In this document: one piece after another, positions 48,313-59,309 of the stretch
Layout of the letters: each line of letters begins with the position of its first letter
Position numbering within the stretch: the stretch's first letter is position 1
Origin: Dichetophora obliterata
Taxonomy: Eukaryota > Arthropoda > Insecta > Diptera > Sciomyzidae
Direction: 5' to 3'
DNA: 64,000 bases
Assembly: GCA_963920525.1 (NCBI GenBank)
Contig: OY986439.1
Coordinates: 35,567,819 to 35,631,818 of the forward strand
Notes under the pieces: model-generated
Database searches by the model: none
What the model was told of the DNA's origin: nothing
What the model saw: only the letters and a program-made list of their open reading frames with translations
Translations under genes and position numbers: made by a program

Positions 48313-48797
48313 AGCTTAGTATGCTGTAGGAACGAAAATTTTTGGACAAAAATATAACTCTAACACTCCTCTAAATATTTAATTTTGGTGAAGAGTCAAA
48401 ATTTTTGTGTGGAGAAAAAGCACTTGCTGTTCTGGTTGACAGATTCAAATTTTTATAGCTGCAATTTTATATCCTATAAAAGTTAAGACGACACATTAAT
48501 AAACTATATAAACGCAACAATAAATTTGTTAAATAAATAAATCAACACTTAAACATATTTGCTGCTTATTTTTTATTGTTGAATGGCAAATTTCCGCGTT
48601 TGGGCATATAATCGACAGCGAAATTTTGATATTTCAACTCTCCACTCACGAATGAAAATTTGGCAACATAGCAATAATTTTCGCTTCTACAGCGTACTAG
48701 CTGGCGAAAAAAATTTCACTGCCTGTTCGTTGTCAAAAATCTCAATGTATTTCTTATGGATCTCAATGTATTTTTCGTTACTACAGCATACTAAGCT
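48313..48797. mobile_element. PIF/Harbinger-like MITE with TTA target
   Basis: Ends AGCTTAGTATGCTGTAGG and (reversed) AGCTTAGTATGCTGTAGT bound 485 bp, with TTA on each side (48310-48312 and 48798-48800). An internal TTCTACAGCGTACTAGCT is a further partial copy of the end. Non-coding. Confidence 0.8.
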
Positions 48798-49355
48798 TTA
48801 GAGAAAAATGTGCGCACTAGGGAAAGTTGTTGTACCAATATTAAGAAAATATAAGTCTCTAGTGAGAAACTATAAACGCAATCTAAATAAAGGATTTATT
48901 AAAATTAAATAAATATTACTATGTTTTAGGGAAAAATTTACACAATAAAGGAAACGGTTGAACCTATTATAAAGAAATATTTTTCTATTAAAGAGAAGGT
49001 GTCTTTATTGATGAGAAAATATTTCTCTTTTCCATGGAAGCTTTTTACCATTTTTAAGAAATTTTTGGCATCACATTTAGAGAAAAGCATTCTCTGGAGC
49101 AAAGTCAATACCATTTTTCTCTAAATATGATGCCTTTTTTCTCATATTCTGAGAAACTTTTTTTTGAGTGTGCTTAAAAATTGGACCGATCGTGTAGGCT
49201 ACTGCATGGCCAGCAGAGGCAGCCATTTGAATGAAATTATTTTTCATTATTAACCGGAAGGATTGTACTTTCAAATAAAAAAAGAAATTTGAGAAAATAT
49301 CTAGTAGTTTTTTTATAGAATTTTCAAAAAAAAAAATTATTTGGCGGACCCCTTA

Positions 49356-50586
49356 CTAGTATAATAAGTAAAGTATTAGAAATAAATACTATATTAGAAA
49401 TAAATACTAATATAGTAATTTTTCCTAACCAAAATTTTTACATATTTGACTAAAAGTTAATTTAGATTTATATGACATACTCGTGAATCAGGCAAAATAA
49501 TTTTTCTATACTAGAAAATTGTTCATTAAATTATATTAAATTTTAAAAGTATTATAACTAGTTTCGTCGCCAGCCAGAAAACTGTAAAGCAATGAACTCA
49601 AGATATTTTCATCAAGTATTTAAGATTAGTTTTTTCAACTGTAAGGATATATATGATTTTTCAAAATACTAAAAATTAATAACATAAAAGTAAAAGATTA
49701 TAAATGACCAAATAAACTGTCTCTCATATGTTATTTTCTATACCTGCAATATGCAAATTATAAGAAAAATAATTCCTGCACACAGCCACTTACATATATT
49801 GACACACGTCTGACTTAAACACTCATACGCCATAGTGCTTAAACCAAAGAGCACTCAATCCAACCAACACATACATATGTACATATTTCCATATGTATAC
49901 GCATAAGTCAGAAATTAAAGCGCACGAATTACTCAATTTCATTTGCCTGCAGCACCTGAAAGTAGGCAATATTTCTAGTTTATACTCACATAAATAGTGA
50001 CAAAAACCCATGTACAAGCACACCGACAAAAAGACAAACAAGCATACATACATTACAAGGACATGATGCATGTTGTATTGTAAGAAGATGTATGTTTTAC
50101 AACACTTGGGCAAAAATATGTGCATGTTATATTATATGGCATGGCATGACTCAACAAAACAAAGCCTCATCAAACAGACAAACACACTGCCAGACGCGCT
50201 CGCAAAACTTGGCTTGACTTGGAAGCTGGAGCCACAAATGCCTAAAAGCAAGCTGCTTAATTATTTGCTACATAAATTGTAGTTTCTACAGAGTCGGTGT
50301 GTGGTTCTGGGTGTGGGTGAGTGCGTAAGTGCTTGTGTGCTTGTGTGCTCAAGCGCTCAACAAATTAATCTTTGTTTTATGTATCATAAGTATGTTTGTA
50401 TATAGGTATGAATTTGTTGCTGCTCATAAACAAATTTTCCTTAAATTACTGGATTAATTTTACTTTTACTAAGCAAGATTTTCTTGCATAATTTTAGGCT
50501 GCTGTTAATTGCTAAGTGCGAAATCTTTATTCCGTACAATATAATTGAATAAAAATTGCTCCAGCTTAAAACTTACTTAAATTATT
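49356..50586. other. Probable single-copy non-coding DNA
   Basis: Fly-like intergenic sequence with ACATACATATGTACATAT-type stretches around 49865-49900. No gene or repeat is recognised. Confidence 0.4.
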
Positions 50587-50710
50587 CTGTATCACGAATA
50601 AGCACACCAACGATGAGAAAGACACTAGAAGCAAAACTGTGTATTTTGTAAGGAAAAAAGGATTGCTTCTCGTGTCTTTCTCATTGTTGGTGTACTTCTT
50701 CGTGATACAG
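50587..50710. mobile_element. Hairpin MITE (CTGTATCACGAA ends)
   Basis: The 124 bp element has 48 bp arms: CTGTATCACGAATAAGCACA at the left and, reversed, CTGTATCACGAAGAAGTACA at the right. Its inner stem GAAAGACACGAGAAGCAA is shared with the hairpins at 6961-7101 and 59067-59205, although the outer ends differ. Confidence 0.8.
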
Positions 50711-51956
50711 TTAATTTAATAAACAAATAATTTAATACTCATATCTATGTTGCCAATTTTTGAGTGCTTCTTTATTTTGCACATTTAATTTTCAATTAAT
50801 TTTATATTAATTTAGCTTCCCAACCAAAGTGACCCAAAAAACACAAAATAAACTGCTGGCTAGAGTACAAAACACACATACACGCATAAAAGCATACTTA
50901 ATCTATGATACTGTGCGGTGACCACAAACTGTTTGCCAAGTATTGATGATATTTAAATTGAATACACACTCACAAACACCCAAAACCATGCAACTGCAGT
51001 TGCAAAATATTAATTGAACGCGTGTTTGTAGATATAATACATATTATGGTCAGCAGTCGAGTGGAGTAGAGCAAACACTACATTTCAAACTTTGCAAATT
51101 TTAAAACCATACTCTTAGGCTGAAATCATTATGAACAATTAAAATTTAACATTTCACTATGTACTAACATTTGGGGTAAACTGGGGTCTATTTGACACAG
51201 CGGCACATTTGTCATAACATTTTTTTAACAAACCCTTAATTTTAAAAGTTTAAATGTAAAAACACCCTCTCTTTAATATGTTTGACAGTTCTGGCGTAAC
51301 GACTAAAAAACTGCATCATGTTTTTTAATTTTTTCGATTCCTTTTGTAAGCAAACGTAGTGTAAACATTTAACATCTAATATTTAACATGTCTGTGGTTA
51401 TGCATTGAGGTCACTGGAGCTATACGCATAACTCGAGATATATTCAAATTAATTGAACGAAAATAAACTCTAACGTTGCGTTCGTTAAGGTAGTAAAGCG
51501 TTGATATGAGGTAACTGAACATTAATGCGCTCATTATTCGGTTGCATTCAAGTTTGCATACTTGAACATAAATATTATGATTCCGTAGTATAAGCTACAC
51601 TAAATAACCGTATAAGAAGCGTTGTTTGAGAGACTGAGAAACCAGAGAGAAAAACATTTTATCTGTGTTCAAGCACATGCACTGTATCAAGAGCGCATTC
51701 AGTTTTGTAGGTAGCATAAATTTGTAGGGCGCTCTTGTTTAAGTATGAATAATCAATGCACTTTTTTCGTTTCTAACGGCCATTAGGAGGCGTGTCAGGT
51801 ATAGATAAGTATATATCGTCGTCTGCATGCCAGAACCATGAATGTTCTTTTTAATAGTTTTTGAGAAAACGAGTTTAAAGATTTGAATGCTTCTGTAGGG
51901 TAGGGTTTTAAACACATTTTAACAGTTTTTAAAACAGTTAAAATATGTTTGTATTT
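50711..51956. other. Non-coding DNA
   Basis: No gene. A fragment at 51785-51825 (AGGAGGCGTGTCAGGTATAG, then ATAAGTATATATCG) resembles the 56305-56345 part of the Transib-like element. Confidence 0.4.
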
Positions 51957-52060
51957 TTGAAGTGAATACTTCTTTAGGTGCGTTGGACGATTTTGATAGA
52001 GGGTAAATCTTTGGTTTGCGTCATCGTATTTTTCCGAGGAACTCTCGTCATCAATGCAGA
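51957..52060 (-). repeat. Short fragment of the composite repeat
   Basis: It shares GTAAATCTTTGGTTTGCGTC and ACTCTCGTCATCAATGCAGA with 54120-54195 of copy B and, reversed, with 8045-8130 of copy A. Confidence 0.8.
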
Positions 52061-52710
52061 CAGCAAATATAACAAGATAGGAACATTAGAAAGCATAACC
52101 TCAAAAAATGTTTGCATGTGTTTGTGCATAAAAATATCAACAATTATCGTCATTCTTGTTCTTAATCGGCTGCAAGCTCACAAAGAAATCACTTGGCAAC
52201 TCCTGAAATTAATGCATATAATCTGTTTGTTAGTATATAAATACTTAAGTTAGGTAGCAATAAGATGTTTGCAACCAAAACTTATTAATAATTCGCTTTA
52301 TATTGGCCTATATATGCTTTTAAAGTTTGGCAATTTCTTCAGTTGTTGTATTTGTCAGCATTTTTGAAATATTTGCTTTTACTTAAACAGCTGCTATGCA
52401 TGGTGAAATTTAAAAATGGAACGATATTCTTCTTTTTCTGCTTTTTTCTGCTGGAACTTCGTTTGCAAACAAGAAAAAATAATGTATGGATTGAGTGTTT
52501 TAACATTTTAATCTTTAAGTTGTGATAAAGGAATATGTTTAACATTCAAACAATTACATGCATGCTCTTATTTTATTATATATCGTCAAACAAAGTTTGA
52601 CAATTTTCACACTTGTTGTATTTGTCAGTCAGTGGCTTTTTATTTTCACCACCGCGGCATTTTATTTTTAGAGTTGCCAACTATCATTGTTTAATTAATA
52701 AATTGTTTCA
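52061..52710. other. No gene seen
   Basis: AT-rich sequence with two similar phrases (GTTGTATTTGTCAG at 52343 and 52615) about 270 bp apart. Frames are short and motif-free. Confidence 0.35.
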
Positions 52711-52713
52711 TAA

Positions 52714-53041
52714 CACGGGGGTTTCACGAGACAGTACAGACAAAAAAGAGCACAGACAGTTGGTAAGACAGTTGGCAAGACAGTAGACAAAATAGTAAAA
52801 AATTTCTATTTTATGAAGAAAATTTTTGTTAAAACTACGAGTACGCCAAAGTATTGCAAATTTTCCATTAATTCTGTTAAATTTTCACGTATTCTGTCAT
52901 TCTCCTAGCTACTGTCTCGCCAACTGTCTACAAAAAACTTAAGACAGCAGAGCAGACAGTAGCAAAAGTTAGTGTGTGTGGGTAAAAAATTGTGAATGTG
53001 TCGTGACTGTCTTAACAGTACTATCTCGTGTAACCTCCGTG
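52714..53041. mobile_element. PIF/Harbinger-like MITE with TAA target
   Basis: Ends CACGGGGGTTTCACGAGA and (reversed) CACGGAGGTTACACGAGA bound 328 bp, with TAA on both sides (52711-52713 and 53042-53044). The interior repeats AGACAGT words (ACAGTTGGTAAGACAGTTGG) in both orientations. Confidence 0.75.
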
Positions 53042-53342
53042 TAAAGGGTAAGTGTCAAAAGGAAACTTTTCAGTCGTGGTAGGATAGAAAATATCAGGTT
53101 GAATAAAATTTGTGTGTGTTGAAATAAATTTGTCTTTTTTGCTGTGTCAAATGGACGATGAAATTTTGACAATTGCAAATTTTAACGTTTCACATTTCGA
53201 TCGTGTCTTAGCGCAAATATTTTAGTTAATTTGCATTTTATTCAATTTGCGACATATTTCATTCGAGTGTTTGTACTTACAACTTATTTCGTAAATTTGT
53301 AATATTGTAAACTTAAAAAACTTAAAAAATAGCAAAATAATA

Positions 53343-54086
53343 AAAAAAAATAACGAAAGTGCTTGAGTTTTTGTGTGGGCCAACGATCTTCCGGTGCATC
53401 AGCAAGTGCAGCAAAGTTAAATTGACTTTCTTTGCTGGCGCACGTCCTGCAAGTGCCACCACCAGCAGCACAAGCAAGTGCAGTGCAAAATTTTTTGCTA
53501 GAAATTACATCCTCCAAGTGCCTTCACCAGCAGCACAAGCAAGCGCCACGAAAAAATCTTGCTAGCCAACATCCTCCGAGTGCCACCACCAGCAGCATAA
53601 ACAAGTGCAGCACAAATTTCTTGCTAACCAACATCCTCCAAGTGCCATCACCAGCAGCACAAGCAAGTGCAACTCAAATTTACTGATTATTTTACTTGCC
53701 AACGCTCTCCGAGAGTCGCTACGAGCAGCACCAGCAAGTGCAGCACAATTCAATTGACTGGTCAACTCTCCAATATTTCAGAAGCACCATTTCAGCATGT
53801 CTCAAGCGAAGAGGCGAATTTCTGCCATTATACTCCGGCGTGAATTAAATAAATTGAAAGCGGAGAATTTGCGCTTCATTTGCTTGTGCTGTTGCTGGTG
53901 ACACTTGTTGGCACATGTTGGCTAGCAAGAAATTTGCGCTGCACTTGCTTGTGCTGTTGCTGGTGGTACTTGTAGGCCGTTCACCAGCAAAGAAAGCCAA
54001 TTTAACTTTGCTGCACTTGGTGATGCACCGGGATATTGTTGGCCCACGCACTCACAAACTCAAGCACTTTCGTTATTTTTTTGAAG
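53343..54086. repeat. Foldback with ~65 bp tandem repeats in its arms
   Basis: The left arm starts TAACGAAAGTGCTTGAG and the right arm ends with its complement CAAGCACTTTCGTTA (54060-54077). From 53405 to 53770 there are about six units of 62-72 bp built on CACCAGCAGCACAAGCAAGT. The right arm has fewer, inverted units (53900-54010). The centre (53797) begins a short frame MSQAKRRISAIILRRELNK with no known match. The block is contiguous with copy B and may be its true end, missing from copy A. Confidence 0.7.
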
Positions 54087-55184
54087 TGAAAACTTTTTTA
54101 GGCTCGTTGAACGATTTTGGTAGAGGGTAAATCTTTGGTTTGCGTCATCGTCATCGTCATTTTGCGAGTAACTCTCGTCATCAATACAGACAGCGATTAG
54201 GTTTTTAAACGACTCTCTTGGATCTAGACTGCAGGGCGCTCAGAAAATGTAGCAAGCAACAATCAATAAGTTCCTCTGCTGACGCATCGTTTTTGCCCTC
54301 CCTTTGCTCCGCTGCGAAACATTGAATGATATAGCTTTTTCAATGTATATGTAGAGCTGCTGTAGGTTAAAATAAAATAAATTTAAAATTTTTGATATAT
54401 TGTTTTTGTTTGACTGGCCCTGAAGTCCATTTTGATGCCACCACTCATCTACATAATACACTAGACAAGGTAGTGTTAGGGCTGAATGTGTTCTCTTTGT
54501 CAAACTCAACCATTTTGGTATTTTGGCCAATTTTTGCTTTCATATTGCATTCTCATTTGTTGCATATTTTGTATGAAATTTCAACTCCGTTTTGACAGTT
54601 TCGGTCACCGGCTTTCCGCTTTAACAAGTACCTTGTCTAATTTTGCCATTCCACCACTTGAGATTTTGCTACCAGGCAAACAGAAAGCATAGCAAGCAAA
54701 ATGCGGTTTATTTTCTGACGCCGATTCGTTCATCCCCTCTAACGTTGCGCAACCGCTGTGAACCTTTCCATTCTCACTGCGTTGTTGATGTATATTTGAA
54801 ATGTAATTGTTGTTGTACAGTTAACTGAAATTTTTTTTAGACTTTTTTAGCCCTAGTCGGCATATGACAACTGATTTATTTTAGATAAGAGTTTAAATCA
54901 ATTTTTGAAATTTTGTATAAATGGCGGAAACTATTTCTTTTAACTATTTTAAAAATATATACATATAATTCATATAATTTTTTTAAATTATTTCATTATT
55001 GAATTAATTTAACCCTTCGTGGGACCCTATGTAAATTATACGTCAAAGGTCCCTAAGGTCCGCTGGGACATAATATGAAAATTGCCTATAAAATGCACTA
55101 AAAATGATTGAACACGGGCAAATTTTGGTTTTAAATTAAATATTAATTATTTTTATTGAGATATAGTCTTAATCTAATATTATT

Positions 55185-58100
55185 TTATTGTTCTGCTCGC
55201 TGAATCCTGGACGTTTTGCACGGCATGCAACGGTGCATCTGCTCTGAATGCTCCATACAAACAAACTTCCTGCAATCGCAGCATGCAAATCTTGTTTTAC
55301 GTTGCCAGTTGTTGTGTTGTTGACATAAATAGCAAGTTTTCCGTTGATCCCTGTGTTGGATTGGTGGTGCTTCGCTTGTAATGCTCTCTTCTAGTGGTAT
55401 GACGTTGTAGTCCATCATAGCTCTCTTAATATGGGGGTAGCGGGTTATACGATTATTGAGCGCCCTTTCTTCGATTTCGGGAGTAGCCAACTCCTGAACT
55501 AATTTGTATAAGAACGACCGCCTCCTGTCGCTTTTCTGGCTCGGATTGAGGTCATTATAGGCGATAAATGACGCCAATGCAGTAACGTCCACAATATTAT
55601 AAAACATGGCCAGTGGCCAGCGTTTAGTACCTCTTTTACACGTGTATGTAGCATTTGGTCCATCGTGTCCACTCCAGCTTTATTTTTGTTGTAATCCACA
55701 ATGGCCATTGGTTTTTTATGTGCTCCTTCGACGGCGCACACTGGGGATTTCGCGGAAAAAAGTCAAATTGTCAACATAGTCTTCATGCAACATGCAGTGG
55801 TATTTTGATATTAAAGACTAAATGGTACAGTCAAATCAAAAACAATTACTTCAATCTGACTGGTAGTTTTATTTTTATGCCGTTTCAAACTCCGAACTTG
55901 TATGTTTTACCGAACTAACTTAATATAAACCTAAGAATTTCAAGACGAATATTATTTTACTATGTGAGCTAACGTGTTTTTTTTTATTTTTTATTTAAAG
56001 TAGGATATGTCAATATACTAAAATTTAAAAAATAAACTCTGCAGAGACTTAATTTTTTTTTTTTTTTTTTTTTTTTATGAACTTATAACTAAAATCCCGT
56101 TTTTTCCAAACATTTGAATCTGAAATTTTAGCTGTACTTGCCTATGTTTGGAAATCACTACTAATACATTGCCTCATATCTGTTCTTACATTTTTAATCA
56201 ATTTCAACTGCGGCCAGGTGCGCCTTTCAATAAAACTTATATTTTTATACCCTACACTTGACAAAGTCAGGGTATATTAACTTTGTGCAAACGTTTTTAA
56301 CGCATAGAAGGAGGCGTGGCCGGTATGGAAAAGTATATATATTCTTGATCAGCGTCAGCTCCTGAGTTGATTCAGCCATGTCCGTCCGTCCGTCCGTCCG
56401 TCCGTCTGTGTGATTATATCTTGCAAAGAATAAAGAGAACCAGGTAAGATATTTGAATGAAATTTAGCACACATATTGATATGGACCCGGGGATGAGCCC
56501 AATGATTTTTTTTGGATACGCCCACAATTACGCCCACCTCCCATACCACCAACTATTGAGAAAACACAAAAAATGGGCTAATAATTGAGCTAGAGAGACA
56601 AAATTTTGTATGTGTATATGTTTTATCAATTCTTAGTTGAGTACCAAAAATGGGCGTGATACGCCTACAAATACGCCCACCTTCCATACCACCCACAACA
56701 CTCAAATTTTATATAAACACACTAATTCAAAGAGAACGTGTTAAAAGAAGTTGTGTTATAAAAAGAGTTTTACGACTGTTCGTGATTGCGCTAATTTTTG
56801 CCCCATGTCCATGTTAGAATAATAATACATAATAATAATAAAATTTATATGAAAAATTCGTTTGTTTTTATATGGGCGGTATATGATGGGCGTGGCCGAT
56901 TTTAATGAAACTTTCACAACTTTTTTATTTTGTTAATTGTAATGTCTGTGCTAAATTTCAACATGTTCAGAGCAAAAGAAAAATTTTGTATGAAAAATTC
57001 ATTTTGAGTTACATGGGCGGTATATGATGGGCGTGGCAGATTTTTATGAAAATTTATATTTTTCTTAATAACGTTAATTAAGTGCTAGGTGCCAAGTTTT
57101 ATCACTCTACAAGCACTCCTTACAATTTTTTCCCAGAAATGTATGAAGCCATCCCCACTGTGCGGCGTTTGTATAATGTGCTGTTGAAATGAGTACCACT
57201 GCTTTATTTTTCTTCGGCACATATGAGCATAGCGCAACGTTGTTGTCATGGTAGCCGAACAATGTACTATCAATTGGGCGATTGCGATTCTTCCTAAACT
57301 CATTGGGAATACAAGCTTTATTTGTGCGTAAGGTACCAACAAATGGTGTTCTTTGGGAAATCAAGTTTTCAGCCAATTCAAGAGACGAAAAGAAGTTGTC
57401 TGCATACACAATGCGGCCAGTAAATAAGTATTTCTGCGCGAGCTTCATTGTCACTTTGTAGTCCAGCTGGGTTTCACGCTCCTGTCCTGGTGCTTTTCCA
57501 GAGTATATGATACCTTTGAGCGGATATTTGGTTTTTGCATCACATATCCACCACACCTTTATTCCATATTTTGCAGACTTTGATGGAATGTACTGTGTAA
57601 ATGATGTCCGTCCTCTATATGGAAACAGTTGTTCATCTACTGTTAGAGCATCATGTGGTTCGTACCGACTTGCCAAATTAGCTTGCAGCATGAGCCAAAT
57701 ATCATTAATTGCTGCCGTTTTGCTGCTCTGTGACCTTTCCATTCGTGTGTTCACGTTGTCAAATCGTATGTACCTCAATAGCAGTTTGAATCTTTTGAAT
57801 GACATTACAGCTCTGAAGATTGGTGGATGATTTGTATCAAACAGGCAGTAAGCTGGTTCATTGTTTGACTTATATAGGCCAGAAGCTATAAGCATTGCCA
57901 GGAACGCATCAAACTCCTTGGGTGTCAGTGATTGCCATTCTTTGGGTCGTGTTGGATTAGCTTCATTCCACGCTTCAATAGTTTGTTTGGCTTTTCGTTT
58001 GTTTAGTTTCTCTTACGATTATGTGTGACATTTCCTCGGTAAAAATTGTTTTGAATATGCTCAATGGATCATCCGAAGTCATTATTGGTCCTATTCCTCT

Positions 58101-58377
58101 ACTTCTCATGGTGAAGATATTGTGAAGTTGGTGGCGGCGCTTTCTTCCATTTCATACCATTTTTGCCAACATAATAGTCATCTGAAGTTGTTTCTTGATT
58201 TGGCGGTGTTTCATCATCATCGTCACTTGTATCTTCGTCCCGGTATTCAATAGTGGCTCCACTTTTGCAATCAGAGGCTTCTTCATTTATTTGGAACGAT
58301 GGATCACTTATTTCATCATCGAAATCACAACTTTGTTCATTTAGTATTTCATTTATATTGATATTTGCTTCGCTCAT
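55185..58377 (-). pseudogene. piggyBac transposase, frameshifted and split
   Basis: The start ATG is at 58377. An acidic N-terminus follows (DEDTSDDDDETPP). Frame breaks occur near 58100 and 57985, after which EAWNEANPTRPKEW runs into the 57895-57163 open part. DDD residues: TVDEQLFPYRGR (first Asp), RIVYADNFFSS (second) and, beyond the insertion, NKNKAGVDTMDQM (third). The insertion sits after HYTNA; excising it with one CGGCG copy leaves the frame open into VEGAHKKP. The C-terminus is the cysteine-rich domain of the family (CYLCQQ, CCDCRKFVC, then H..CMPC) and ends at 55185, where AATAAA overlaps the stop. The frameshifts show it was already dead or died separately from the insertion. Confidence 0.9.
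55737..57162. mobile_element. Transib-like non-autonomous element inside piggyBac
   Basis: Ends CACACTGGGGAT and (reversed) CACAGTGGGGAT bound 1,426 bp. A 5 bp duplication CGGCG flanks it (55732-55736 and 57163-57167). A 5 bp GC-rich CGNCG target and CAC-starting ends are hallmarks of Transib. The right heptamer CACAGTG equals the V(D)J recombination signal heptamer, whose RAG1 recombinase is related to Transib transposase. The interior has (CCGT)n at 56387-56407 and 'gggcgtggcc' repeats (56310, 56887, 57021) but no transposase. Confidence 0.75.
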
Positions 58378-59066
58378 TTTTCTTTAGCTCAATTCAATTC
58401 AAACGTTAGTACACAACTGTTGAATATTCTTGAAGCAACTGGTTTATATACCTTTTTTTTCCCCAACATTCAGGTAGGCACGCAGGTATAAGACAAATGC
58501 ATCAGGGATGAACAAAGCAATAAAATAAGCAAACTTATACCTCCCCCTGCTCATTTCTTGGAAAACTCAATTAGCAAAAATATTTATTTTACCTTGAAAC
58601 TAAACGCAGCTGGAATTTTGAGCCATAAAACAATGAATTCCACGAAGTAATACCGTTAATTTGCTTAATTTTCATACTATGTCCCAGGGGACTTTAGGGA
58701 CCTTTCTCGTAGGCAGTAAAAGTAAATCCTTAGATCTCGGTAACCACTGGTTCGATTTTAATGATCGAGCCCGTAAAAGACGCAGAACTAAATGTTCCAG
58801 GAATACATGGTAACTTTGAGAGGGGGTCGTAGTGGCCAAAATAGGAGTAATTTGCGATTCAAAATAGAAAAATTCCCTACGGACCTTAGGGTCCCACGAA
58901 GGGTTAAAAATTTAAATCTTTTTCATATCTTTTTATATAATAACACAATATACATGCACGTTATATATAGTTTGTGTTGTATATTTAAATAAGAATATAT
59001 AAGAAATAGATATAGTATATAAATTATATATAATTTAATATAATAAATGTACGTAGACAGTTTAAC

Positions 59067-59205
59067 CGCCTAGTGTTGTAAATTGAAAACGCAAACTAAT
59101 GACAAGCAAGACACGAGAGGCAATAGAATTTTGTATAAAAAAGGTGTTGCTTCTCGTGTCTTACTTGTCGTTTGTTTGCGTTTTTGATTTACAACATTAG
59201 GTGGT
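59067..59205. mobile_element. Hairpin MITE, second copy
   Basis: AACCGCCTAGTGTTGTAAAT pairs with ATTTACAACATTAGGTGGT across a loop, with inner CAAGACACGAGAGGCAA against TTGCTTCTCGTGTCTTA. It is orthologous in position to 6961-7101 within the composite repeat, so it was inserted before copies A and B separated. Confidence 0.75.
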
Positions 59206-59309
59206 AAGAAATAGGACGCTTATGATAAGCAGGCTGTAGTAATTCAATTACAACTGTAAATATAAATTTATTTTGCAGGTTTTTTGTGTAAGTGTTTTTA
59301 TGTACATAT

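Larger units (their letters stand above)
46178..49169. mobile_element. CACTC-ended 3 kb element inserted in mariner
   Basis: Ends ACTCAGAAAAAAG and CTTTTTTTTGAGT are inverted repeats, with GTGC on both sides (46174-46177 and 49170-49173). Alternative reading: CACTC to GAGTG with a 2 bp TG duplication. Restoring one GTGC re-creates the mariner reading frame. Subterminal AAAGAAATATTTTTC and TTTAAAGAAAAATT words repeat at 46290-46310, 47030-47170 and 48960-49140. It holds a Penelope-like fragment, a perfect inverted repeat and a Harbinger-like MITE. CACT ends recall the CMC/CACTA group, but no transposase is present. Confidence 0.75.
45169..49254 (+). pseudogene. mariner transposase, DD41D (rosa-like), interrupted
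   Basis: The N-terminal half, 45169-45642, starts MVVYTLEQRWEILRHYF and has the helix-turn-helix regions expected of mariner. At 45640 a TGA replaces a codon of the conserved 'SDEAHF' block and the first catalytic Asp is Gly, so the protein was dead independently of the insertion. A frame break follows near 45705. Later motifs: GNIWFQQDGATCHTA (second Asp), then WPPRSCDLTPLDYYLWG. Counting to the last Asp gives 41 residues, hence DD41D. The frame shifts again near 45980. Coding stops being mariner after IDNV at 46176 and resumes at 49174 with LKNWTDRVGYCMASR, ending HLNEIIFHY. The rosa family was, as I recall, first described from a Ceratitis fruit fly. Confidence 0.9.
45057..49353 (+). mobile_element. 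mariner (rosa / DD41D type) split by a 3 kb insertion
   Basis: Ends CAGGGTCCGCCATCTAAC and (reversed) AGGGGTCCGCCAAATAATT are flanked by TA (45055-45056 and 49354-49355), the mariner target. Subtracting the insert 46178-49169 and one GTGC duplication leaves 1,301 bp, the usual mariner size. The transposase reading (separate entry) continues exactly across the excised insert, which confirms both the element and the insertion edges. Confidence 0.9.
55013..58903 (-). mobile_element. piggyBac-family transposon, complete ends
   Basis: Ends CCCTTCGTGGGACCCTA and (reversed) CCCTTCGTGGGACCCTAAGG are flanked by TTAA at 55009-55012 and 58904-58907, the piggyBac target. Copy A at about 7260-7270 shows the matching empty site with one TTAA. 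The 3,891 bp length includes a 1.43 kb Transib-like insertion; without it the element would be ~2.46 kb, the usual size for piggyBac. Subterminal GGTCCCTAAGGTCC-type repeats are present. Confidence 0.95.
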
